Shown here piece after piece: positions 16,095 to 23,888 of a stretch of DNA of 64,000 nucleotides (the first letter of the stretch is position 1; every line of letters starts with the position of its first letter). The notes under the pieces were generated by a model that did not search any database, was not told where the DNA came from, and saw only the letters and a program-made list of their open reading frames with translations. Position numbers and translations under genes: made by a program. Source of the stretch: Mannheimia indoligenes. Lineage in GTDB: Bacteria > Pseudomonadota > Gammaproteobacteria > Enterobacterales > Pasteurellaceae. The DNA is taken from positions 1 to 64,000 of the forward strand of contig NZ_JBAJJM010000011.1 of NCBI RefSeq assembly GCF_036880405.1, given 5' to 3'.

Positions 16095-17987
16095 TTATAG
16101 ATCTCCACGTTTCAACATTCCTTGCTTTTTCAAATTCACAAGTAGAATCGAAATCGCCGCTGGTGTAATGCCCGAAATGCGGCTGGCTTGTCCGATGGAA
16201 ACTGGGCGGTGTTGCATTAGTTTTGCACGCACCTCGTTGGATAAGCTGTCCACTTTGTCGTAGTCAAACTCCGGTGGAATTTGGGTGTTTTCGTGGCGTT
16301 TGTGGCGTTCAATTTCGTTATATTGATGCTCAATGTAGCCTTGGTATTTAATCGCAATTTCCACCTGCTCTGCGGCTTGTTTATCTTCAATAGCTGGAGC
16401 AAACGGGGCGATTTGAGTGAGTTTCTCGTAGCTCATTTCAGGACGACGAATTAAATCTTCACCGCTGGCTTCACGGGTAAGTGGCGTGCTCAATAACGCA
16501 TTCAGTTCATCTAAATTTGGCATTTGTAAGTGAGCCCACGTCTGTTTTAAGCGTGTGCGTTCTTGCTCAATCGCTTCCATTTTTTGATTGAAACGTACCC
16601 AACGAGCCTCATCAATTAAACCTAGCTGGTGAGCAATCGGTGTTAAACGAATATCGGCATTATCTTCACGCAGTAATAAACGGTATTCCGCACGAGAAGT
16701 AAATACACGGTATGGTTCTTTTGTACCAAGCGTGCAGAGATCATCCACCAATACGCCGGTGTAAGCCTGATCACGGGTTGGGAACCAAGACTCTTTACCT
16801 TGCACCTGTAATGCCGCATTAATCCCCGCTAATAAACCTTGTGCTGCCGCTTCTTCGTAGCCTGTTGTACCATTGATTTGACCGGCAAAGAATAAGCCGT
16901 CAATTGCTTTGGTTTCTAGGGTTGGTTTTAAATCACGAGGGTCAAAATAGTCGTATTCAATCGCATAACCCGGCTTGATAATACGGGTATTTTCCAACCC
17001 TTTCATTGAGTTTACGATCCCCATTTGCACATCAAACGGTAAGCTGGTTGAAATACCGTTAGGGTAAACTTCGATCGTGTTTAAACCTTCCGGTTCAAGG
17101 TAAATCTGGTGAGAATTACGATCGGCAAAACGCATCACTTTATCTTCAATCGATGGGCAATAGCGTGGGCCAATTCCTTCGATAATCCCTGTGTACATCG
17201 GGCTGCGATCCAAATTAGAACGGATCACATCGTGAGTTTGTTCATTTGTATGGGTAATGTAGCAAGGAATTTGACGAGGGTGCTGTTCCACCGATCCCAT
17301 AAATGACATTACCGGTAGCACATCATCGCCGTACTGTTTTGCCAAAACATCAAAATTAATGGTACGAGCATCTAAACGTGGCGGTGTGCCTGTTTTTAAG
17401 CGATCAACACGCAAATTCAGATCACGCAAGCGATCTGCAAGCATAGTAGCAGCCGGATCACCTGCTCGACCACCTGCATAATTATCTAAACCAATATGGA
17501 TCTTACCTGCAAGGAATGTACCAGCCGTTAAAACCACAGAACGAGATTTAAAAATTAGCCCCATTTTTGTTACCGCACCGACCGCACGGTTATTTTCCAC
17601 TAAAATATCCACGACTTCTTGTTGGAAAATATCTAAATTTGGTTGATTTTCTAATGCGGTACGCACGGCATTACGGTAAAGCACACGGTCTGCTTGAGCA
17701 CGAGTAGCACGCACAGCCGGACCTTTGGAACTGTTTAATGTACGAAATTGGATCCCTGCAAAGTCGGTAGCTATCGCCATTAAGCCGCCCATTGCATCAA
17801 TCTCTTTCACTAAATGCCCTTTACCAATCCCCCCAATGGCAGGATTACAAGACATTTGCCCTAAAGTATCTACATTATGTGTTAAAAGTAGGGTTTTTAA
17901 CCCCATACGGGCGGGAGCAAGTGCAGCCTCAGTTCCCGCGTGTCCGCCACCTACGACAATCACATCGTAAATTTGGTTATAAATCAT
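16095..17987 (-). CDS. mnmG: tRNA uridine 5-carboxymethylaminomethyl modification enzyme MnmG
   Basis: FAD-dependent partner of MnmE that modifies the wobble uridine (U34) of certain tRNAs. The 630 residues contain the FAD dinucleotide motif VVGGGHAGTEAALA (10-25), SCNPAIGGIGKGHLVKE, the second signature GRAGDPAA and the C-terminal SIGQASRISGITPAAISILL. Almost every block matches Escherichia coli MnmG. It flanks oriC, its conserved position, and heads the mnmG-sel1-rsmG transcript. Confidence 0.98.
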   Translation of the reverse strand: MIYNQIYDVIVVGGGHAGTEAALAPARMGLKTLLLTHNVDTLGQMSCNPAIGGIGKGHLVKEIDAMGGLMAIATDFAGIQFRTLNSSKGPAVRATRAQADRVLYRNAVRTALENQPNLDIFQQEVVDILVENNRAVGAVTKMGLIFKSRSVVLTAGTFLAGKIHIGLDNYAGGRAGDPAATMLADRLRDLNLRVDRLKTGTPPRLDARTINFDVLAKQYGDDVLPVMSFMGSVEQHPRQIPCYITHTNEQTHDVIRSNLDRSPMYTGIIEGIGPRYCPSIEDKVMRFADRNSHQIYLEPEGLNTIEVYPNGISTSLPFDVQMGIVNSMKGLENTRIIKPGYAIEYDYFDPRDLKPTLETKAIDGLFFAGQINGTTGYEEAAAQGLLAGINAALQVQGKESWFPTRDQAYTGVLVDDLCTLGTKEPYRVFTSRAEYRLLLREDNADIRLTPIAHQLGLIDEARWVRFNQKMEAIEQERTRLKQTWAHLQMPNLDELNALLSTPLTREASGEDLIRRPEMSYEKLTQIAPFAPAIEDKQAAEQVEIAIKYQGYIEHQYNEIERHKRHENTQIPPEFDYDKVDSLSNEVRAKLMQHRPVSIGQASRISGITPAAISILLVNLKKQGMLKRGDL

Positions 17988-18048
17988 ATATCGCCTTTTC
18001 TCTCAAAAATACTGTGCAAAAATAAACGTGTATTTTAGCTTAAAAAGG

Positions 18049-18350
18049 GATCATCAGGGAAATAAAATTTAAATTGAACAAGATCCAAAGTTCCTTTGCT
18101 AAAGATAATATAGATCTATATAAAGATCTTTATTGTTAATCTTATTAGATCCTCTACTTTATGTGAGTAAAAGATCTTTTACAGGAAAAACAACAAGTTA
18201 AATCCAAAAATGGTCGTGAATAGATCTCACTAAAAGAAGATCTAACCTGTGGATAAAATCTAAAGTTATCCACAGAAGCTAAAATAAAGAAACTTTTAAC
18301 AGTGTAATTCCCAAATAATTCAATCTTTTTTCATAAGTTATCCACATAGG
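18049..18350. other. Chromosomal replication origin oriC
   Basis: This 300-base AT-rich intergenic segment next to mnmG holds eight GATC (Dam/SeqA) sites (18049, 18082, 18113, 18125, 18148, 18173, 18223, 18239) and three perfect DnaA boxes TTATCCACA: 18248-18256 (reverse), 18266-18274 and 18338-18346. The GATC-rich left half contains repeated AGATCT-type units like the Escherichia coli 13-mers, so it is the likely unwinding element; the boxes lie to its right. The layout matches oriC of gamma-proteobacteria. Function is inferred from these signatures. Confidence 0.88.
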
Positions 18351-18439
18351 GTATGTAACGTTTTTTAGATTAAATTCCTTTTTTCGTATTTCTACAGTAA
18401 AATTTTACTTCATTTTGATATGTAAAAAAGTGAGAAAAA

Positions 18440-18901
18440 ATGACCGCTTGTAACTGCCAATCAGGCAAAAAATATACCGAATGTTGTGAGCCTTTTCATT
18501 TAAAAGCTGAAATACCACAAACAGCAGAACAACTTATGCGTTCTCGTTACTCAGCTTATACGCTGGTTAATATTCCCTATATTGTTGAAACTACAGTTCC
18601 AAACCAGCAAAAATATCTTGATCAAGCAGCAATGAAAACGTGGGGAGAAAATACAAAATGGGCTGGTTTAGAAATTATTAAACATTTACCTAACCTTTCA
18701 AAAATACATAGTCAGGTTGAATTTAAGGCATTTTTTGACACAGAAGAGGGAAAACAAGCACATCACGAATTATCGCTTTTTGTCAAAATAGAGAGTAAAT
18801 GGTTCTTTGTAGACCCTACTGTTCCTTTACCAAGTCAAAAGCAAAATTGTGTATGCGGATCGGGCAAAAAATTTAAACATTGTTGTGGTCATTATCTTTA
18901 A
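18440..18901 (+). CDS. ychJ: YchJ-family SEC-C zinc-finger protein
   Basis: 153 residues of the UPF0225/YchJ family. Two Cys clusters bracket the protein: CNCQSGKKYTECC at residues 4-16 and CVCGSGKKFKHCC near the C terminus (SEC-C motif, a zinc site). The central block has LMRSRYSAYTL and KWFFVDPT. Function in bacteria is unproven. The first codons (ATG ACC GCT TGT) coincide with an uptake sequence at 18443-18451, so zinc-ligand Cys4 is encoded by it. It lies immediately right of oriC. Confidence 0.88.
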   Translation: MTACNCQSGKKYTECCEPFHLKAEIPQTAEQLMRSRYSAYTLVNIPYIVETTVPNQQKYLDQAAMKTWGENTKWAGLEIIKHLPNLSKIHSQVEFKAFFDTEEGKQAHHELSLFVKIESKWFFVDPTVPLPSQKQNCVCGSGKKFKHCCGHYL

Positions 18902-18988
18902 TATTGAATTGAACTCTTTTTAAATCAAAAAGACTAAGTAAATGAATTCTATTCACCAACGACTAACTTACCTACAGGGGAACGAAAA

Positions 18989-19618
18989 ATGGATTTCAAT
19001 AAAATTTTAAACCAAGTGTTAAATACGGCAAAAGATGCAGCAACTAACGGATTAATCAAAGGTAATACGACAAATGACCAAATCGCCAAAGTAGGTGGTG
19101 GTGCTGCTGCTCTAGGTCTTATTTCAATGTTATTTGGACGCAAAGGCGGCTCAGGTTTAGCGAAATTAGGTTCTTTAGCCGCTCTGGGTAGTTTGGCTTA
19201 TCAAGCATATCAAAGATATCAAGAACAAAATGCGTCAGCGTCTCAATTAAGCCAAGATAATTTTGAAGAAGTTGATGCGAATGAAGCAAGTAAGGTGATT
19301 TTACAAGCAATGGTTGCCGCAGCGGCAGCAGATGGTGCAATTACTGAAGATGAAAAAGCCGCAATTGTTGCACAAGTATCACAAGATCCGGAAGTATTAT
19401 CGTGGATTAGTCAAGAAATGAATAGTCCTGCAAGCGTAGAAGAAATTGCTCGTCAAGTAGGTAATGATCAAGCTCTTGCGACTCAAGTTTACCTTGCTGC
19501 TCGTGCAGTATGTACAAACTTAGAGCGTAAAGAAATCATTTTCTTAGCAAACTTAGCGAATGCACTAGGTTTACCGGATGCGTTAGTTGAACAGTTAGAA
19601 AAAGATGCCGGATTCTAA
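18989..19618 (+). CDS. DUF533 (YebE-like) inner-membrane protein
   Basis: 209 residues. The N-terminal half has Gly/Ala/Leu-rich segments (GGGAAALGLISMLFGRKGG, LAALGSLAYQAYQRY) typical of DUF533, and the C-terminal half is a TerB-like helical domain starting ILQAMVAAAAADGAITEDEK. The role is unknown; enteric relatives such as YebE respond to envelope stress. It stands alone and is followed by an inverted uptake-sequence pair. Confidence 0.8.
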   Translation: MDFNKILNQVLNTAKDAATNGLIKGNTTNDQIAKVGGGAAALGLISMLFGRKGGSGLAKLGSLAALGSLAYQAYQRYQEQNASASQLSQDNFEEVDANEASKVILQAMVAAAAADGAITEDEKAAIVAQVSQDPEVLSWISQEMNSPASVEEIARQVGNDQALATQVYLAARAVCTNLERKEIIFLANLANALGLPDALVEQLEKDAGF

Positions 19619-19641
19619 ATTTAGACTATTTTAGTTTAGCT

Positions 19642-19699
19642 ACAAGCGGTTATATTTTGAGAGTTTTTTGCAAAAAACTTGTGAAATATGACCGCTTGT
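19642..19699. terminator. Inverted uptake-sequence pair between convergent genes
   Basis: ACAAGCGGT at 19642-19650 and ACCGCTTGT at 19691-19699 face each other, with further complementary bases inside the loop (TTTTGCAAAAAA). They separate the DUF533 gene and the sulfurtransferase gene and probably act as a two-way terminator. Confidence 0.6.
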
Positions 19700-19704
19700 T
19701 CTTT

Positions 19705-19929
19705 TTAAGCTTTTTGGATAACAATTTCCCAAGCGGCATCACCAATTTGAGCGAAATGAGTAACAGGATAATTATTCTCAGCAGCCCAGCGAGGTAAATT
19801 TTCCGTAGCTTCAGCACAAGTAAATTGGATAGCCAACTCGTCGCCAATATTTAAATCAACAATTTTCTTTTTAGCTTCCATTAATGGATAAGGGCATAGA
19901 TGCCCTTGAGTATCAAGCTCGTAACGCAT
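19705..19929 (-). CDS. TusA/SirA-like sulfur carrier (YeeD-like)
   Basis: 74 residues of the TusA/YeeD family: the signature LDTQGHLCPYPLMEAKKKI has the CPxP active cysteine at residue 12. It sits 9 bases after the YeeE/YedE-type transporter gene. In Escherichia coli the YeeE-YeeD (TsuA-TsuB) pair takes up thiosulfate; the same is inferred here, with the protein accepting sulfur at the inner face of the membrane. Confidence 0.87.
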   Translation of the reverse strand: MRYELDTQGHLCPYPLMEAKKKIVDLNIGDELAIQFTCAEATENLPRWAAENNYPVTHFAQIGDAAWEIVIQKA

Positions 19930-19938
19930 ATTTTCTCC

Positions 19939-20976
19939 TTATTGAGGTTGTTTGGTCGGTCGGATATGAACAAAATAAGTCATTATCCACACTCCGATCA
20001 TAATAAAAAACAGTGAAATCCAGCCTTTGGCACTCATTATTGCTGTTGCCGTTAAACCATTGCCAATCGTACAACCACCGGCAAGTGAAGCTCCTATTCC
20101 CATTAATAATCCGCCGATGACACTGTTCCGACAAGTTGTTAGATCAGGCATCCTCCATTTAAACTCTTTACTCCCTTTGGCTGCAATGTAAGAACCAAGC
20201 ATAATGCCTAATACAAGGAATACTCCCCAGTTTATTAACTTAGCATCTCCGGTAACAGTATATCGAATGATATTAGCCGATGGACCTGTGATACCTAATC
20301 CGGCTGATTTCCCATACAGAGCATTTACTCCCCAAGCGGCAAAAGCTAATAATCCAATTAATACAGCAGCAAAAAATGGATGGTAACGTTTCTCGAATAA
20401 ATAGTGGCGAATACCGGTCCATTTAGGTGGTAAAGAAGCAACTTTAAGTGTTGGTTTTGACAATGTTCGATAAACTAAAAAGCCAGTAATAGTAATAAGT
20501 ATCCCGATTAACCACCATATAGATATATTTAATAAAGCAGCTAAGTTTTCCTCTATTTTGCCGTATTGCATCATTGATTTTGTAAAATCACTTAATGCAC
20601 CAAATCGCATCGCAGCAGCACTAATCATATACATCAATAATGCAATCCAAGCACTAATTAACCCTTCACCTGCGTGATACCAAGTACCGGTAGCACAGCC
20701 ACTTGCTAAGATAATACTCATACCAAAAATTAATGAACCGATAATAGTGGTTGGGAGTGAGAAATCTTTATAAGGTAAAGTGATATAACCCAATTCCATT
20801 AAGGAAACTACGCCTATACTTTGCACCGAAATTGCGATTAGCAAAGCATAAAACATACGATTATTTTTGAGGAGATACATATCACGAAATCCGCCTGTTA
20901 AGCAGAAGCGGGAGCGTTGAAAAATAAAACCAAGTAATCCGCCGATTATCAAGGCTGATAAGAAAGACCAAAACAT
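19939..20976 (-). CDS. YeeE/YedE-family thiosulfate/sulfur transporter
   Basis: 345-residue integral membrane protein with about nine helices and the family motifs FQRSRFCLTGGFRDM near the N terminus, SGCATGTWYHAGEG near residue 90 and GGCTIGNGLTATAIMSAKGW near the C terminus. The conserved cysteines in these motifs are those that relay thiosulfate in the TsuA structure. Paired with the downstream TusA-like gene. A perfect CRP-type palindrome lies about 90 bases upstream, shared with the divergent mutase. Confidence 0.87.
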   Translation of the reverse strand: MFWSFLSALIIGGLLGFIFQRSRFCLTGGFRDMYLLKNNRMFYALLIAISVQSIGVVSLMELGYITLPYKDFSLPTTIIGSLIFGMSIILASGCATGTWYHAGEGLISAWIALLMYMISAAAMRFGALSDFTKSMMQYGKIEENLAALLNISIWWLIGILITITGFLVYRTLSKPTLKVASLPPKWTGIRHYLFEKRYHPFFAAVLIGLLAFAAWGVNALYGKSAGLGITGPSANIIRYTVTGDAKLINWGVFLVLGIMLGSYIAAKGSKEFKWRMPDLTTCRNSVIGGLLMGIGASLAGGCTIGNGLTATAIMSAKGWISLFFIMIGVWIMTYFVHIRPTKQPQ

Positions 20977-21061
20977 AACTAAACCTTAGTATAATGTAAT
21001 GAAAAAGAGGTAGACATTTTTGTCGTGTTTATAAACTTTGTCAATTGAGTTAATTATATTT

Positions 21062-21077
21062 TGTGAGATCTCTCACA
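21062..21077. promoter_or_regulatory. Perfect CRP-type site
   Basis: TGTGA-GATCTC-TCACA: both half sites match the CRP consensus exactly. It lies in the divergent region, 86 bases from the YeeE/YedE start and 157 bases from the phosphosugar mutase start, so either or both could be regulated. Confidence 0.75.
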
Positions 21078-21113
21078 AATTTCATTTTTGTGTCCGATTT
21101 TATATTAGATAAA

Positions 21114-21129
21114 AAGTAAACGTTTGCCT
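21114..21129. promoter_or_regulatory. PurR/LacI-family operator candidate
   Basis: AAGTAAACGTTTGCCT matches 13 of 16 positions of the symmetrical PurR operator consensus ACGCAAACGTTTGCGT, including the whole central AAACGTTTGC. It lies 105 bases upstream of the mutase-nucleoside hydrolase pair. Another LacI-family regulator could bind instead. Confidence 0.5.
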
Positions 21130-21233
21130 GAGTTTTATTTGATAACTCGATCACAAAAAAGCAAATAAATCCTTTAAAACAAAGGCTCTTTGCGTTAGTC
21201 TAAGTCAAATTTTAAATTATAAAGGAGTAAAAA

Positions 21234-22886
21234 ATGACTATTTTTCAAGTTGCTCAAAACTGGTTAGCACAAGACCCTGATGCTGAAACGCGTGCAGAGT
21301 TAGAACAGCTCATTCAAGCGGCACAAACGGATGAAAAAGCGAAAGCAGAGTTGGAAGCTCGTTTTGATGGACGTTTACAATTCGGTACGGCAGGTCTGCG
21401 AGGCAGATTACAAGCAGGCTCTCAAGGTATGAACCGTGTATTGGTTGCACAAGCTGCCGGTGGATTAGCAGAATTTGTGAAAGGTTATGATAAATCCCCT
21501 TCTATTGTGATTGGTTACGATGGTCGTAAAAATTCTGATGTGTTTGCTCGTGATACTGCCGAAATTATGGCTGCGGCAGGCATTAAAACCTATTTACTTC
21601 CTCGCAAATTACCTACACCTGTGCTTGCCTTTGCCATTCAATATTTTGACACTACAGCCGGTGTAATGGTAACTGCGAGCCACAATCCACCTGAAGATAA
21701 CGGTTACAAGGTTTACTTAGGTAAAGCCAACGGTGGTGGACAAATTGTTTCCCCAGCGGATAAAGAGATCGCAGCGTTAATCGACAAAGTCGCAAGCGGT
21801 AGCATTTCTGATTTACCTCGCAGCCAAGATTTCACCGTGTTAGATGATGAAGTGGTAAATAAATATATTGAAAAAACTGCCTCACTGGCGAAACAGCCAA
21901 AAGCGGAGATCAACTACGTTTACACAGCAATGCACGGTGTGGGGTATGAAGTATTAAGCAAAACCTTAGCCAAAGCAGGATTACCGCAACCACATTTAGT
22001 AGAAGCACAAATTCAGCCGGACGGCTCATTCCCAACAGTAAACTTCCCAAACCCGGAAGAGAAAGGGGCGTTGGACTTAGCCATTGAATTAGCGAAAGCG
22101 AAAAATGCAGAATTCATTATTGCAAATGACCCCGATGCTGACCGTTTAGCGGTTGCAGTGCCTGATGCTCAAGGTAACTGGAAGCCTCTTCACGGCAACG
22201 TGATCGGTTGTTTCTTAGGTTGGTATTTAGCGAAACAGTACCACGCACAGGGCAAAAAAGGCGTACTAGCTTGTTCACTTGTATCTTCCCCTGCATTAGC
22301 GGAAATTGCAAAAAAATATGGGTTAGAGTCAGAAGAAACGCTTACCGGCTTTAAATATATCGGCAAAGTTGAAAACCTCTTATTTGGCTTTGAAGAAGCG
22401 TTAGGCTATTTGGTTGATCCGGACAAAGTGCGTGATAAAGACGGTATTTCAGCGGCAATTATGTTCTTAGATTTAGTGTGTAGCTTAAAACAAGAAGGTA
22501 AAACGCTTGCAGATTATACTGCTGAATTTGTGAAAGAATTTGGGGCTTATGTAAGCGGTCAAATTTCTATCAGAGTTTGCGATTTAGCCGAAATCGGCAA
22601 ATTAATGACCGCATTACGTAATAATCCGCCGGCAGATATTGGTGGATTTAACGTAGCTGAATTTATCGATCATACAAAAACGCCACGTCAAAATGATATT
22701 TTAGTATTCATTTTAGAAAATGGCAGCCGTTTAATTGTCCGCCCTTCAGGTACTGAACCAAAAATTAAGTTCTACTTAGATGCTCGAGGTACTGATGCAG
22801 CAAATGCCGAAGAAGTACTAAGCCAATTTGATGCAAGTGTGCGTGCATTACTACGTCAAGAACAATACGGCAAACAAGATTGTTAA
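21234..22886 (+). CDS. Phosphosugar mutase (phosphoglucomutase/phosphomannomutase/phosphopentomutase family)
   Basis: 550 residues of the alpha-D-phosphohexomutase superfamily, PGM2/PgcA-like subgroup. Visible motifs are the catalytic phosphoserine loop TASHNPPEDNGYKVY near residue 145, the metal site DPDADR near residue 300, the sugar loop GFEEALGYLV near residue 382, and the phosphate-binding RPSGTEPKIKFY near residue 503. It is followed after a hairpin by a nucleoside hydrolase. Relatives in this subgroup act on glucose-1-phosphate, mannose-1-phosphate or, as in human PGM2, ribose-1-phosphate. The context favours pentose phosphate use but does not prove it. AAGGAG precedes the ATG. Confidence 0.88.
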   Translation: MTIFQVAQNWLAQDPDAETRAELEQLIQAAQTDEKAKAELEARFDGRLQFGTAGLRGRLQAGSQGMNRVLVAQAAGGLAEFVKGYDKSPSIVIGYDGRKNSDVFARDTAEIMAAAGIKTYLLPRKLPTPVLAFAIQYFDTTAGVMVTASHNPPEDNGYKVYLGKANGGGQIVSPADKEIAALIDKVASGSISDLPRSQDFTVLDDEVVNKYIEKTASLAKQPKAEINYVYTAMHGVGYEVLSKTLAKAGLPQPHLVEAQIQPDGSFPTVNFPNPEEKGALDLAIELAKAKNAEFIIANDPDADRLAVAVPDAQGNWKPLHGNVIGCFLGWYLAKQYHAQGKKGVLACSLVSSPALAEIAKKYGLESEETLTGFKYIGKVENLLFGFEEALGYLVDPDKVRDKDGISAAIMFLDLVCSLKQEGKTLADYTAEFVKEFGAYVSGQISIRVCDLAEIGKLMTALRNNPPADIGGFNVAEFIDHTKTPRQNDILVFILENGSRLIVRPSGTEPKIKFYLDARGTDAANAEEVLSQFDASVRALLRQEQYGKQDC

Positions 22887-22896
22887 TTTTTACTAA

Positions 22897-22924
22897 GAGA
22901 GGGTTATTCCCTCTCATTTTTTTT
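22897..22924 (+). terminator. Terminator/attenuator between mutase and nucleoside hydrolase
   Basis: Arms GAGAGGG and CCCTCTC with a 5-base loop followed by eight T residues. It lies between two same-strand genes, so read-through may set the level of the second. Confidence 0.7.
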
Positions 22925-22939
22925 ATAAAGGAGAAACTA

Positions 22940-23872
22940 ATGGCTCAAAAAATTATTTTAGATTGCGACCCGGGGCACGATGATGCAATTGCGATGATGT
23001 TAGCTTGGGGAAATCCGAATATTGATTTACTCGCTGTTACTACAGTTGTAGGCAATCAAACATTAGAGAAAGTGTCTCGTAATGCGTTAGCGGTGGCGGA
23101 AATTGCGAATATCCGCAATATTCCTTTTGCGAAAGGTTGCCCTCGTCCACTTGTGCGTGAGGTGGAAAATGCCCCTGATATTCACGGTGATTCAGGAATG
23201 GATGGTCCGAAATTACCTGAACCTACTCAGCAATTTTCCGAAAAACACGCCGCTCAATTAATTATTGATTTGGTGATGTCGCACCCTGAAAAAACGATCA
23301 CCTTAGTGCCAACCGGCGGTTTAACCAATATTGCGTTAGCTGCTCGATTAGAACCTCGCATTATTGAGCGAATGAAAGAAGTGGTGCTGATGGGCGGTGG
23401 TTATCACACAGGTAACTGGAGTGCAGTGGCGGAGTTTAATATCAAGATTGACCCGGAAGCCGCTCACATAGTATTTAATGCGGGCTGGAAAGTAACGATG
23501 GTTGGCTTAGATTTAACTCACCAAGCTCTTGCAACCCCTGATGTAGTAGAACGTTTTAAAGCCTTAAACAGCAAACCGGGACAGTTTGTAGTTGAGCTTT
23601 TAGCATTCTTCTCCAAAAAGTATAAACAAGTGCAAAACTTTGATGCCCCACCGGTGCACGATGCTTGTGCGGTAGCTTATGTGATTGACCCAACCTTGAT
23701 TGAAGTGGAACAAGTGCCGGTCAATATTGAATTAACCGGCACGCACACGCTTGGAATGACGGTCGCAGATTTCCGCTACCCGCCAAAACCTTGTAATACT
23801 TGGGTAGCGAAAAAATTAGATAAAGAACGTTTTTGGAATTTGGTAATCGATTCTATCAAAAATCTCGGCTAA
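22940..23872 (+). CDS. Pyrimidine/purine ribonucleoside hydrolase (RihB-like)
   Basis: Hydrolyses ribonucleosides to base and ribose. The start at 22940 follows AAAGGAG and gives 310 residues. The calcium-site motif DCDPGHDDA lies at residues 8-16; also present are VVGNQTL, HGDSGMDGP, LVPTGGLTNIALA, the MGGGYHTGNWS/AEFNI block, and the catalytic histidine region PPVHDACAVAYVI near residue 237. The closest enteric counterpart by eye is RihB. It shares the upstream CRP-type and PurR-like sites with the mutase. Confidence 0.88.
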   Translation: MAQKIILDCDPGHDDAIAMMLAWGNPNIDLLAVTTVVGNQTLEKVSRNALAVAEIANIRNIPFAKGCPRPLVREVENAPDIHGDSGMDGPKLPEPTQQFSEKHAAQLIIDLVMSHPEKTITLVPTGGLTNIALAARLEPRIIERMKEVVLMGGGYHTGNWSAVAEFNIKIDPEAAHIVFNAGWKVTMVGLDLTHQALATPDVVERFKALNSKPGQFVVELLAFFSKKYKQVQNFDAPPVHDACAVAYVIDPTLIEVEQVPVNIELTGTHTLGMTVADFRYPPKPCNTWVAKKLDKERFWNLVIDSIKNLG

Positions 23873-23888
23873 TCTAATCATCAACTTG

